NCBI RefSeq assembly: GCF_023078275.1
Contig: NC_062996.1
Coordinates: 5,952,001-6,016,000 of the forward strand
DNA from: Leguminivora glycinivorella
Taxonomy: Eukaryota > Arthropoda > Insecta > Lepidoptera > Tortricidae
Length of the DNA: 64,000 bases
Direction of reading: 5' to 3'
Part shown: in pieces, positions 22,641-34,284 of the stretch
Layout: the number at the start of each line of letters is the position of its first letter
Numbering within the stretch: the stretch's first letter is position 1
Translations under genes and position numbers: made by a program
The notes under the pieces: generated by a model
What the model was told of the DNA's origin: nothing
Databases searched by the model: none
Seen by the model: only the letters and a program-made list of their open reading frames with translations

Positions 22641-23721
22641 TACATATGAGTTAGTTAGTTAGTTAAGTTAGCACACGCCTCACGCCTGTATTGTACGTCT
22701 TTGACAGGTTCCCTCTGTGCACAAGGAGTGTTTGTTTGAGCAAATGGGACAATGTCACGAAACTGTGTCAGGCTTCATTATTATTTTCATGAGACGTATT
22801 CAATTGGAAGGGAATTTTATCTTAACGGGTGAAAGACGTTTCCTTTGATATTTGGATGGGTTTCCTTGTACACTCCTTTTTGCTGTGTACTTAATTATAC
22901 TTAACGCAGCAAAAGTGAGTGTACAAGTTTACAATGGGGTGGCCACGCGCATGTGACACTCTTTGAGTTGTAGGCGTCCATAGGCTACGGACCGTATGCT
23001 TGTTTGCCAGCGACGTAGTATGAAAGAAAAAATAGGTTTTTAAAATAAAACTGGGTACGTAGCCAATTTCTATTTTCGTATTTTTTTTTTCTTTTCCACT
23101 AAGTAAGCGGGAAAACGTTCAAGCGCACTATGAAAATAGGCAGTACTTATAAGAATAGGCAATTTGACTCTACTTAAAATAAAATAAAGCATTATAAGAA
23201 AAACAGGGACAGAAATTATTTTTACATCCAATTTATATTTTATAAATCAGATAGAAATATATAAAGTAAATCAGTTGACCGTGACGTCACTCAATTCAAT
23301 TTCATATTAATTCCATATGAGGAAGTCGTTCCAAATCGTTCTGACAGTTCTTAAAAAGAAGCTGATTTGACTAGGAAGAAAGTAGCTTATTATGTGACTC
23401 GCATACTTGGGTATTAGTAGATTTAGTAGTGACTTTGAAAATTAACTGGTATCCCCAATGTATGACAGTGATGACGTCACTGAATAATGTTGACATTGTC
23501 AGTAAGTGCGAGAGGGACACCAGCCCAAACAATGACCTCTCATGTGGACACACTTTTTGACCTAACTACACAATCTAGTTTAATAATTCTAAATCTATGC
23601 TCGCATACGACACTATATTTCCTGTTTGTTTTTCCTCTCTTTGAGAGGATACCCCTTTCCAAGGAGACCTATGATCGCGCCAATCCTGTTAAAACGCAAC
23701 CAAGTTGTCCCACCATCTTTT

Positions 23722-24229
23722 TCTATAGCAAAATTGCATTTTATCCACAAGAGTGCAAAGGACTTTCATACAGACTTGATACCTCAAGCTGGCTGGTAGA
23801 ATTTATATATAAATGATGATTTTGAATATTGAATAAATATTATTAATAATATATAAATATTTAATTATAAATATTGAATAAAGAATATAAATTTAGGTTG
23901 AGGGCCCCCGCGCTGAATCGTTTTTGGTGCAAAAGTTATCCATAACCATCCAAAGGGGTAACGCCATAAGTATTATGGGTACTTTTGCACCAGAAACGAT
24001 AAGGAGCGGGGTTTAATAGTTAGTTTATTTGTAAATATTTATTTTAAGTTACCTTTTACTTATATTGTCAGATTGTAAATTATAACAATTTATCTGAGTT
24101 AAATAAAAATAATATATTTAGGTTGATACATTACAGTATTTTGTTCGTGTTGGAGTGGTGAATTTTTTTTATGTTTCACTCGGTAGCAAAGTTTATTTAC
24201 AACAACGTTGCCCCCTTAAAACGAATAAC
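23722..24229 (+). mobile_element. Family C copy split by an AT-rich insertion and a nested MITE
   Basis: The left part (CTATAGCAAAATTGCATTTT) and the right part (GTATTTTGTTCGTGTTGGAG, TTGCCCCCTTA) match the 5.2-kb arms. Between them, about 23829-24122, lies unrelated sequence including a smaller hairpin at 23915-24010 (GAATCGTTTTTGGTGCAAAA against TTTTGCACCAGAAACGAT). Confidence 0.7.
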
Positions 24230-24546
24230 ATTCGAAAGAAATGTCCATGTGAAACGTTAGTATCAAAGGGCAGCTTTGATTTACCTAACCCTAACCAAAA
24301 ATCTTCCATGGCAATACTACTTATATAAATAGACAAGTAATTAAAGTTGCTTCAATAAATATCTCGGGTTAACGAAGTACAGTTTTCTCATTCGCCTGTT
24401 CGTAAGAGTTAAATTGCTTTCCCGGGATAGGCAGTCGACCTAAATTGTCGGTCAAGAGACATTTGTACCAAGATTTATTTAAATGTCACGAGATTTTTGT
24501 ATAAATGTTGCGAATCTAGAATGTATTTCTGTTGAGATTTAATTAA

Positions 24547-24812
24547 GGGTGAATCAACTTTTTCTTGCCTGTTATTGCCATGGTTACGGTCCCCTGAGCC
24601 ACGCTGGTTTTATGCAAAATTGTGCTACATAAAATATGCAAACATGCATTTTTCTGATGTTAACAAACCCTTTCCTTAATTTGCCACCTACAAACATGGA
24701 TTACATTCATGCTTGCATAATTTCAGTAGCATAATTTTGCATAAAAAGCGTGCAGCGTGACTCAGGGGATCGTAACCATGGCGATAACAGGCAAGAAAAA
24801 ATTGATTCCCCC
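24547..24812. mobile_element. MITE with TTAA target duplication (piggyBac-like)
   Basis: TTAA at 24543-24546 and 24813-24816 flanks a 266-bp palindromic element starting GGG and ending CCC. The arms are about 60 bases: TTTCTTGCCTGTTATTGCCA against TGGCGATAACAGGCAAGAAA. A TTAA duplication with GGG/CCC-like ends fits the piggyBac superfamily. No transposase is present. Confidence 0.8.
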
Positions 24813-24840
24813 TTAAAAATATTGCGTTTTGTACCTGTTA

Positions 24841-24916
24841 CTGTTAATCTGGGTAATTACGTATAGACTACTTGCCTCCTGTTAATCTGGGTAATTACGT
24901 ATAGACTACTTGCCTC
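24841..24916 (+). repeat. 38-bp tandem duplication
   Basis: CTGTTAATCTGGGTAATTAC starts at 24841 and again at 24879, each followed by the same 18 bases. Confidence 0.9.
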
Positions 24917-24962
24917 CTATAGTCAAATCAGCTTCTGTTTAAGAACTGTCAAAACGAATCTT

Positions 24963-25161
24963 TCATCTATAAGAGATGAATTTTGTAATTCATTTGTATT
25001 CATCATATTTACACTCATTTTATAATCTAGAGAAAACGTCAAAATGAGATTCAAGTGCATGATGCGCATTTGTCAAGTTTTTCATCTTTCATCTATAAGA
25101 GATGAATTTTGTAATTCATTTGTATTCTTCATATTCAGACTCATTTTATAATCTAGATGAG
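24963..25161 (+). repeat. Direct duplication of about 75 bp
   Basis: CATCTATAAGAGATGAATTT with the following text to ATTTTATAATCTAGA occurs near 24963-25031 and again near 25089-25157, with a few substitutions. Confidence 0.85.
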
Positions 25162-25691
25162 GATATTCTCATTCCGCCCAGCGTTAGTCTGACTAAGTAT
25201 CTCGTTGACTTAATTTTTGCACCAGCATACAGCACTTTAGAAGGAAGTATGTCAAAATTGCTCTTCTATCTAACTCACGCGGATGTATGTCACGTCACGC
25301 CGCACAACACTTTAGTTGAAACTCTTGTCTATCAGGTTTGTGTCACACGAAATACAAAAAGTTTCAATAAATTGAATAGATTTTGTGTGGGAAAATTGTT
25401 CCACGTACCACGTACTAAATCAGTAAAAAAAAAAATAAAGTGCGGCTAATAAAATAAAATTAAAAAATGTCCCAGCCAGCAAGAGCTGGCTCCATATAAA
25501 ACCAAAAATAATATGCTGCCTCGGCCTCATACGTTTTCGTCATCCATATGTTTCCTTTGAAATACTAGATTATTTCGCGATTTCATATAATTAACACGTA
25601 ATAACTACAGGCAAAAATGGCGCACTACGTCAGAAACCTGAGTAGCCTGACGTTATTTGTAACCGACCGTTTGTATGGTGAGAACCCGCCC

Positions 25692-26090
25692 ATCGGGTTG
25701 TCTTAGCAAAGTTAACGAGTGCCTGCCACTCCTTCCAGACGGGTTCTTGGTTACGGAAGTGTCAAAGAATATTAATTCGACTTAGATCGTATATATAAGT
25801 GTCAAATGTGACGTCCCATATACCTATCCCAAAAAAAAAAAACTCCTACATTATATCACTTCTACTAATTACAAAAATCATATAATCATTCAATCGGGTT
25901 GTCTTAGCAAAGTTAACGAGTGCCTGCCACTCCTTCCAGACGGGTTCTTGGTTACGGAAGTGTCAAAGAATATTAATTCGACTTAGATCGTATATATAAG
26001 TGTATGTGACGTCCCATATACCTATCCCAAAAAAAAACTCCTACATTATATCACTTCTACTAATTACAAAAATCATATAATCATTCAATG
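25692..26090 (+). repeat. 200-bp tandem duplication
   Basis: The segment starting ATCGGGTTGTCTTAGCAAAG at 25692 is repeated from 25893. It is almost identical and differs mainly in a short deletion near AAGTGTCAAATGTGAC and in the length of an A run, so the duplication looks recent. Confidence 0.9.
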
Positions 26091-26185
26091 TATAATTTCA
26101 CCTGTACTCACTGCCTACGCTACTCAACAAAGCGTAAAATAACCGTCTACGGCGTAGCGCTACGAAATTAACGTAGCAGTGAGTG

Positions 26186-26302
26186 TACACTGTGCGTAGC
26201 CGAATGCAAAAACGCTCACGATAATATCTCTTTCGTAGCCATCTATCTCTATCGGTCTTGAGTATTGGCGCGTCAGCGCTATTCAGCTACGGGGCCTAGT
26301 TC
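26186..26302. mobile_element. Hairpin repeat, GTAGCCGAATGC variant
   Basis: The left end GTGCGTAGCCGAATGC and the right end CAGCTACGGGG flank the GATAATATCTCTTTCGTAGC block shared with 22495-22640. Confidence 0.6.
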
Positions 26303-26929
26303 AAAATACTGTCAAAGCTCCACCCCTAGAATCTTATTGCGTTAAGTAGGACATTATTGTTCCATATTTTTAATTCAGAATTAACATTTTTAATTAATTC
26401 TAAAAGTGGATGTGACGCTCAGAAAACAAGTAAGGATTCATTAAGCCATTCGAGATTTCAGTCATGAAGAAGAGGACATTGAATGTCTCTTTCTAATACT
26501 TACGTATAACTGCCAATACATCCCAAAATAGGTTGAAGCTAATTTATTATTCATCCAATTTCCGCAGAATATATCAAGGGTCATGACCCGTTGTTCATTA
26601 CATTACATACATAATTAAATAGGTATGTACATATAATGTTATTTATATGTTATATTTGCCTTTCTTGCTAATTCATACATGACGTCACCTTTTATATTAT
26701 ATTTTAGCTAGGTGTAATTTTATATTTCGTTATATATCTAAAACCAAACTTCTTTATATTCACACCATACAAATGAGATCCATTTGAAAGGAAAATAATA
26801 AACAGTAATTATATACACCTCTCAAATTACTGTATTTCTCCCTCCCTGACTTCATATTTAAAGCTTAAGTGAAACTGAATAGGATATCGTTTCCCCTGAA
26901 CGCAGAGCTAGGGGTGATTTTATACAACT

Positions 26930-27720
26930 TTATCCACCACCCTCGGAGAAAATGGCCGAGTCGGATGCAGCCAAAGATGGCGACGCGCATGCGCGCTGAG
27001 TCGCTCAATACGTGCACCCTCCCATAGCTTAATCTCTGTCCCTATGCTCTCCTAGTCTTATTGACCTTATGAGGTTATAGCACAGCTGAGTTTTACCCAC
27101 ATTTATTAACATCTCATGAACTATGTTCGTGCCACTTCTAACATATGACTTGTAAGCGTTTATCACAACCCAAGACTAACATATGTTAGCTTCAAATTGA
27201 TAAAAATCTCTGATAAATCACTGCTTAATCAGCTAGTCACAAGATAAGAAGTGATATATAAGGACACATAAAAGCACTAGACTTAGTTGAGGCTATGCAC
27301 TCTCACTAATGTCACTGGCACTTTACACTAGCACTGTCCATCGATTTTGGGCTCGGCCGCCGCTCCCATTTAAATCAACAACCAGCCAACCTGTGAACAG
27401 AACCTGTAGACACACACAATATAGTAATAAAGATAGAACATTAAAAATCCTCTTGAAGTTTTTGCTGAAGATCGGTGCAATCGTTCGGTCAGTCCGTTGT
27501 GTTGCGGGTGGTAGTGCGTCACCTTTGCCTGCTTGTCCCGGCGCAGCAGTAGACTTTACTTACTGCTGTGACAGGACAATATGGCAAAGACGCGCGAAGG
27601 ACGCGACGTCGTCGGGTGTCGGCGAGCGTGTGGCGACGGAGACGCGGCGCGCCGCGCCCCGCACTTGCGCATGCGTACCCCAGCACCCCTCAATGGACAC
27701 CCTCAATCAACTATCGATTT
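26930..27720 (+). promoter_or_regulatory. CpG-rich region, possible promoter or upstream first exon
   Basis: Two CpG-rich patches stand out from the AT-rich surroundings. The first (26940-27010) has AAGATGGCGAC, like a YY1/Pho site, and the palindrome GCGCATGCGCGC, a full NRF-1/Ewg consensus. The second (27480-27700) has an initiator-like TCAGTC at 27490 and a second half-matching site TGCGCATGCGT at 27667. It lies 6.4 kb upstream of the first recognised Rbp6 exon, on the same strand. Whether it serves Rbp6, a noncoding RNA or another gene cannot be told. Confidence 0.4.
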
Positions 27721-27739
27721 TCCTTTAAAAAAAGGTTAA
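27581..27739 (+). CDS. Possible short ORF in the CpG-rich region
   Basis: ATG at 27581 (context CAATATGGC) opens 52 codons to TAA at 27737. The peptide starts MAKTREGRDVV and is rich in Arg, Ala and Gly, largely a consequence of GC content. The last sense codons overlap a possible donor (AAAAAAAG then GTTAAT). A CAG acceptor-like site lies a few bases before the ATG. It may be an upstream ORF, the start of a spliced coding exon, or chance. Confidence 0.25.
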   Translation: MAKTREGRDVVGCRRACGDGDAARRAPHLRMRTPAPLNGHPQSTIDFPLKKG

Positions 27740-29690
27740 TTCATTGCAAAAGGGATATTTATACTACGTTGTTTATGTTTACAACTACAATTCCGATGCA
27801 TTTTTTTCACTGGGTCACTGACTTGGGGGTGTCAGCCATGCGTTTCGCGCCATCCCTTACCTTCAGTCTAGACCTTTTTCACTCCCATAAATCGTTGGCT
27901 GCCTCTTTAATATTTGCAATATTTCGGGTATAAGCATCCGAATGTTTAAAAATCATAAAAATACGTTTATTCAAATTCAAAACTTACTTTCTATTTCACG
28001 TAACTATACAAAAAAAAAAATTTCTTTTTCATGCGTATTTTTTGTCATTTATCTCTATATAAATGAAATTATATCAATTTTACCTTAATTATTGCAAGAA
28101 AGCCACAATTCAAATATTATACTCACTGTTCCTCTCTCACATCTTCAAATAAATTACATAAAATTCACTATTAAAATAATTTCCCCGTCCCAACTTATTG
28201 AAAAGCCCGAGAGCGCCGGGTCAATGACTCCGTCTACATATCCCGGAGACATTGACATTGGCTGAGCCCTAGATAGCTAGTCAGGATGACTTGGCTATTG
28301 TCACCACTGCCTTCCAATCAATCGATTGATGACTAATACTCAAGTGTTGGATTAAATTTCAAACGTCAACCTTCTCACTCTATCCCCTATCTTTATGTAT
28401 CTTTCCGCTTCGTTCTAACACAAGGATATAGTAAATGACTTATGGAATTAAATAAATTTTATGGACCTTAAACAATAATAGGGACAAATATATATCTCAA
28501 AAACATAAAAAACGGCAGTCAAAATAAATGATCAAAATAAATGGAGTTTTACATTGATACAGGTAAAAGGGATCTATTTTTTTTTTAATTTTTTTTTAAA
28601 CATTGTAGCCTATTAAGCTGCCTCTAGGTTTCAATGTACGTAAAATAATTTTAAGGCCTACAAAAAAACCTCGCGTTCCTAAGTTTCACTGAATCCAGTA
28701 AGATTAGCTCAAACGTGACAAATTATACGACCGAGTCAGGGTTCGAAGGCAATCGGCCGAGCTTGAGGTCAAACGTCTGGGGTTTTTCGGCGAATACGGC
28801 TTTTCATCTGGCAATTAGTGGCAGATTTTTCTTAATGATATAGGGATACTTTTCCTACTCATTACTTAATCTTCTAAACCTAAAAAGTAAGAAAATTAAT
28901 GGAATAAAATCACGAATATCCAAAAAAGGTGGACAAGATTTAACTATTTTTGTGTCAGGTTCTTACATTATGTACACGTATCCAAAATTACAAAAATACA
29001 CAAAAGATTTAGAAACGAAAAGGTCTGCAAATACCTAAAGCGAATGAAAAGATAAATTGATGACGTCCAAGCTGATTTATGGCACAAGGAGATTTTCTAA
29101 AGAAAAAGTTCCAGGATATCCATCAAACGGCTTAGCAAAGAATCTGACCAACTGCGACTTGTATGGAATGCAGCATTTATCATGCAAATCCGCGGCTATA
29201 AGTTTTAACGAGTTTGAATCTATTTTAGCCTTAGATAATTTAATATTTCGTAAAACATTAAATTTATATTCTTAATTTAATAGAATTAAACAGTAATGCT
29301 TCTGTAAATTTTACAAATTAAGTCAATATTTGGCGAGAAACCGCGCGCTGACACCAGGAGCTCAGGGCAACTAAGAGTACCACCCTCTACGTGGAAAAGG
29401 GAAAGCGTGAGGAAACCCCTTTTGTTGAATAGAAACAAAAACGTCCGCGCGAGAGAGAAGGGTATACGTATCAATTTGGTAAACTAACAAGGCGGAGCGA
29501 GATGAAACCTAGTAACCCTCTTTAGAGATGAAATGCGCAACTCGAGAGCAATTTTTGCGAGCAGCTGGCGATTGCGAAGTTCATTTTCAATAAAATAAAA
29601 GCCGAGGAGCTTTCAATTACGTTGCTACCAATGTGCGAATGCAATTTTGTTTTTTTAACGCTAGAACGCGTTTGTAGTGTGATCGTTTTG
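27740..29690. other. Gene-free stretch
   Basis: AT-rich sequence with three short GC-richer islands (about 28200-28310, 28720-28810, 29330-29530). None has an open frame with splice sites. They could be conserved noncoding sequence, which only a comparison would show. Confidence 0.35.
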
Positions 29691-29692
29691 TT

Positions 29693-29842
29693 AGGCTTGC
29701 CACAGACAGTCTTAAAAATTCATAATCTTAAAAAAAAATTGTATGCAATCTGACAGTTCAAACTGAATTGATCTGTCAGTGTCAATTTGCATACAATTTT
29801 TTTTTAAGATTATGAATTTTTAAGACTGTCTGTGGAAAGCCT
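29693..29842. mobile_element. Family P hairpin MITE, copy 1
   Basis: AGACAGTCTTAAAAATTCAT followed by AATCTTA, an A run and TTGTATGCAATCTGACAG, mirrored almost perfectly. The outer ends are AGGCTTGCCAC and GTGGAAAGCCT. Confidence 0.88.
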
Positions 29843-30621
29843 TAGTTGGAAACTTAAATTGATGCTATTAACATTTCTTTTTTATGTAACTATTGGAAAC
29901 AATCTAAATTTGTAATAAAAAATATTTTAAATTGATTTGGGTATTTAAATGGGTATATAAAACTACTTCATATAAATTGCTAACTGAAATGAGATGTCAT
30001 ATATGAAATAAAAAGTGACAGATACCGACCGTATTCAAGGCGTTACCGGATTTCTACACCGTGTTTTTATTGTTTTCCGTAAAATTCGACACGTAACTAG
30101 GTTCATTATCAGGAACTACCCTGTATATCACTTTTAGTTAAATTCGCAAAAAAAATTTTTCATCATTTTCATACATAATAAATGAATTTATTAGTGTGAG
30201 AGACCCTTAAGAATAACATTCAAGTTAGTGTCAAGTGATTGACGGCACATGCCAAAACAAATAACATTAAAAATTGGTAAAGGCTGTCACACACGTGTTC
30301 AGTAATTATCTTTATTTTTTTAATAACTCGATAACCGCAAGAGTTAAGACGCTTGTTTCTAGAGAAATTAATTGTATAATTTGATCTAAAGAACCTCCCC
30401 TTAAAGTTAACGTTATTCAATAAAAACAGGGTGTATCAAGACTTCCGTTTATTCTCTACACTTTATATACACCCATATAGGTATCCATATAGGTAGGTAT
30501 ACATACCTATATGTAGGCTTTACTTCAACATTTTATTTCCGTAGGTATGATCAGTTTGTCTGTCACCCGACATTGCCAGTAGAAAAGTATGCGAAATTCA
30601 ATTTAATTTTTTGGGACATTA

Positions 30622-30750
30622 AGGGCCAGTTGCATCAACCACATTTGACAGATACATCATCGTCACGAAGCAGACTTCTATGGAACTTCCCATACAATAA
30701 AATTTTACGAACGCTTTAACGGTGACAGACGGTTTGATGCAACCGGCCCT
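30622..30750. mobile_element. MITE with AGGGCCRGTTGCATCAA ends
   Basis: AGGGCCAGTTGCATCAA is mirrored by TTGATGCAACCGGCCCT across 129 bp. I recognise this terminus as a common lepidopteran MITE type. Confidence 0.8.
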
Positions 30751-30948
30751 AACTCTTAGAGTCGACATTTTTTAAATTTGCCACCTTATGCTACTGGCGG
30801 AAGTGGCTCGACAGACTGTACTTTGAATAGGTAAGATAATTGGCATTTCAAATAAACATATTTATAAAGTTATTTAAATTATACAGCTAATTCTCAGCCA
30901 TATAATTATTTCTTCGATAAGTTAATTACACAAATACCAAGAAACTTT

Positions 30949-31538
30949 CATGGCCGCTGTACACATATGGCCAACGGTTCCACCAACCCTTTGTGAAACC
31001 CCTTGGCCAAGATAAGAGCCGCTGTTTACACATTGGCGAACCACTCACTTGGCATTGGCTCTTCATGAAAGATGGACGTGGAATGGAAAAGTCTAGGAAA
31101 TTCTAGGTCATAGACGTTTTCAGAAAAATTTGATTAAAAAATAATAACCCCGTAGTAAAATTAAATTATTTGAAATATTAACAATTTTTTGAATATTCTG
31201 ATAAGAACATTTATCTTTTTTAGGAAATACATTAAACATTTGCAAGGTTATTTTATTTCCTAAAATCTACACTATTATTGGCATAGATAAACTTATTATT
31301 TTCGTAAATATTTCACTACTGTCCTCTCTGACGACTGACGACCAACTGAATGAAGCGCCAACGTGTAAACGCAGTTGGCCATTGGCGCCAAGATCCTTTG
31401 ATGTGTGGACAAAAAACCGACACCAATCGGTTGGCCGGCAAGCGCAAGCGCCAACTGCCAACTTACGACCAAGTAGCCCTCTACACGCTTGGCCAAGGGG
31501 GTTGGTGAAACCGTTGGCCATATGTGTACAGGGGCCAT
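30949..31538. mobile_element. 590-bp palindromic element
   Basis: CTGTACACATATGGCCAACG at the left mirrors CGTTGGCCATATGTGTACAG at the right. The interior holds several TTGGCCAA and GGCGCCAA variants. Confidence 0.8.
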
Positions 31539-31887
31539 CAAAAGTTTTCCAATTACAGAATTTGCCAACATGTATAGAACGGATTAAAAGACAATTCTTG
31601 TTTAACTTTCTTACTGTTCCTCATGATGAGCTAAGTTCTCTCCTATTTATGAAATAGGATCTTTATGTGGTTTACCGAGGCAAAAAAATCATATTGAAAA
31701 AGACAAAAGCCAAAGTTCTTATTTATAATAAGAAAACTTACCAAGATTTTAATATAAATAAATGCAAAATAATTTACGTTTTACGTCTGTTGAAATTAGG
31801 TTTGTCATTTGACGTTTCTCCAACCAAGCTGCAAAAAACTAAACTTCCGTCCATCCATAGACAATTTCATTCTTCGCTTCACCTCTA

Positions 31888-32052
31888 AGGCTCCCCACAG
31901 ACAGTCTTAAAAATTCATAATCTTAAAAAAAACTTGTATGCAATCTGACAGTTCAGATCTGTCAGTGTCTTGTCAGTGTCAGTTTGAACTGTCAGATTGC
32001 ATACAAGTTTTTTTTAAGATTATGAATTTTTAAGACTGTCAGTGGGGAGCCT
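31888..32052. mobile_element. Family P hairpin MITE, copy 2
   Basis: Same core as 29693-29842, with ends AGGCTCCCCAC and GTGGGGAGCCT. Confidence 0.88.
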
Positions 32053-32479
32053 AATACCTCTATTACCTCTATATTATTTGTTTACAAACGTTACGTTACT
32101 TTTCACAACAAAAACATATTGCAAGAATTTTATATATATCTCTGGATAGTGCGTGCCGACCAATGAGTTGAAGCCAGGTTCATTCACCTTTACTCCTATG
32201 TTCTATCTCATTCCAACACTGTGATGTATTGCCAGATAAGTTAATAAAAAAAACGTATAAAACATTCTTCAATCAAATTGACTTACTTTTCTTTGTATTA
32301 TACAAAAAAAAACTCAATCAAAAACCTTATTTCTCCGGTATTTACCTCCTGCGTACTATGGGAACACTAATAATAAAAAAAAATGCCCGATATGTCAGAA
32401 TTGTCAAAATTCATTCACCGATTCAGAGATTTATTTTGCAAAATAAACGTTTTTCGACGATTTACTTAAGTTCTGAGCT

Positions 32480-33084
32480 ATGTATTGCATAGTGAACCAT
32501 TGTGGAAGTAAATGGAAACCGAAATCCGACGTAAAATTTCACAAGTAAGTACTTATTTTACCAAAATGTTCATAAACCTCACTGGCAATAAATTTTCTTC
32601 TATTTTGCTTGTAATCTTGGTTAGTTCTTATCATTATATTGGTTTCATTGTCTCAAATTATATCAAAATTCCCACGAATAGGTTTAGAACGATAAATATG
32701 ACCTTTAAAGAAAAATAATGCTATGTGCTATTTTACGACTAGGGTGACCAATCTTTTTTCTTGCATGGTATTTACTCTTATTGAATGGAGCTAAATCTAT
32801 CAACTTGGTACGGTTTCTATGTTCATAGTTCATATCACAGTATAATAATACCAACTTTATATAATTTATGTCTTTACAATTAACATGAATAATATTAAAC
32901 TTTTCAGTATTCCAAAAGATGAAGGAAGGAGGCAGCATTGGCTGTTGGCTGTCGATTGTAACGATAAAAGGAAATGTTTCAGAGCGTTCGACAATTTGCA
33001 GATTTGCACTTTAAGCCTGAAGATTATGACACAGAAAGAAATTTTAAAAATCAGTCCAGTAACGACGGATATATCGTGGCCTAA
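32480..33084 (+). pseudogene. THAP zinc-finger gene fragment, frameshifted
   Basis: The first exon (32480-32544) starts with ATG and reads MYCIVNHCGSKW..., giving the first two Cys of a THAP C2CH finger (C-x4-C). It ends FH at the donor GTAAGT. An acceptor TTTTCAG (to 32907) opens a second exon in matching phase: IPKDEGRRQHWLLAV, fitting the THAP pattern F-H-x-[FI]-P-x-D-(x)n-R-x-x-W. Further on, in other frames, come VSERSTICR and HFKPEDYDTERNF, which are the C-x2-H pair and the H-F-x-P-E-D-[FY] signature. Two one-base shifts separate these parts: one between about 32953 and 32975, one at TTT 33003-33005. The frame ends at TAA 33082, before any AVPTF box. THAP fingers bind DNA and head P-element-type transposases as well as host regulators. 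A decayed transposon or host gene are both possible. Confidence 0.68.
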
Positions 33085-33469
33085 ACATTAAATTGAGATA
33101 CATATATACATGCGAAGAGAATTGAAATACGTACGAATTGAGAACCACCTTCCTTGAGATTTGGGGCGGCGCTTAAAAATAAAGATACTGTTTTAAAACG
33201 TCCTAGTATTTCATTATTTCCCCATTGACAAATACTTCCCTTATATTTTTGTGGCTATTCCCACTAGTTACCACCAAGTTTTTACCTGTCCTAACTACTG
33301 GGATTTCCCCCACATTGTTAATTACCACACCGGGGGTTGATAGCTACTGGGATTAGTTTTCCCAGTAGTTACTACCAAAATATTATTGTGATGACCAAAA
33401 CACTAAAATATATATTCCATTGCATGCTTTAATAAACACAGGTGTCAGTTAGTAAAAGACAAATACTTA

Positions 33470-33692
33470 TGTAACTCCGTATAGACAGATAAAGTCTAAG
33501 AAAAAAACTTACCTCAAAACCATACAGAAAAAGGTACGGTGAGCTAGATGGCGATACACCTTTGGGGTAGGTACGCTCAGATAGATGGCGCTAATATTAA
33601 TATTTGACATTTTAACACATATCAATATCATATCAAGCTGAGAATATTGTCAAAACGGAGGTTCAAAGGTTTTAAGCCTGTGTCGAGAGATG
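33470..33692 (+). repeat. Family A repeat, copy 3
   Basis: TATGTAACTCCGTATAGACA through GATAGATGGCGCTAATATTA to AAGCCTGTGTCGAGAGATG. It is shorter at the 3' end than the copies at 4103 and 15572. Confidence 0.75.
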
Positions 33693-33959
33693 TAATACGT
33701 CAAATTCCGCGGGATATCCCTAATGTATGCTTAATCATGGACACCCTAAAGAAAGAGATGCAAGACCGGCGTGACGTAATTCAAGGTCAAATTTTCTGGC
33801 TTCAAAGTAATGTTCGGCGTGCAACATCCATTGTATATAAGATTCTTGACATATTGTAATAAGAAGTGAATCTGATTGCTAGTTTAATGACTCAATCGCG
33901 GCAATGCTAACAGTTTACTCGATGTAATCAAATGTTCAATACTTACCTACTTTCCCTAA

Positions 33960-34103
33960 AATCGCAACTTGTAACTGGCCGGTAATAAAGCGTAAACAAA
34001 TGCCGACCGTGTTTTGTCATAGCAAACTTTCGCGTCACAAATTCGATCTGCTTCGCGGCATTATTGTTCAATTGTGTATTTTCTTGTCGATTGTGAAGTG
34101 ACA
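33960..34103 (+). promoter_or_regulatory. 5' region of the Rbp6 N-terminal exon
   Basis: The 5'UTR or promoter just upstream of the start codon. TTTTGTCATAG at 34012-34022 could be a splice acceptor that joins this exon to an upstream noncoding exon. Otherwise a transcription start lies here. No TATA box is clear. Confidence 0.35.
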
Positions 34104-34284
34104 ATGATGGGACTATATTCCAGTGGGGCGCTCGGAGGCGTGGAGGTTTTGGACGGCGGCTTGGTTGGGAGCGAGCTGACCGCCCATGTCTTGAGCGCGC
34201 AGGCGGCTGCTCATGCCGCCGCCACGGCCGCTGCGGCGGCCCACCAGCAGCACCAACAACAGCAAATTGCTGTTCAACAGATAA
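34104..34284 (+). CDS. Rbp6: Musashi-family RNA-binding protein, N-terminal exon
   Basis: ATG ATG at 34104-34109 in the context GTGACAATGATGG (A at -3) begins MMGLYSSGALGG. A low-complexity region follows: repeated Ala, then AAAHQQHQQQQIAVQQI. The frame is open upstream, but the ORF there starts with GTG, so 34104 is the first ATG. The exon ends at ATAA followed by the consensus donor GTAAGT at 34285 (phase 1). A second, weaker donor (GTGTTT) lies four bases downstream at 34289 and would change the phase. Ala/Gln-rich N-termini precede RRM1 in insect Rbp6 proteins as I remember them. The region has no fold of its own and may mediate protein contacts. Confidence 0.8.

Noticed and set aside
27309..27728. 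139-codon ORF through the CpG-rich region
   Set aside because: The first half is AT-rich non-coding sequence and the second half is open only because of high GC. No domain and no splice support.
31267..31657. Overlapping ORFs on both strands
   Set aside because: They lie inside or across the end of the 590-bp palindromic element; the mirrored frames come from the inverted repeat.
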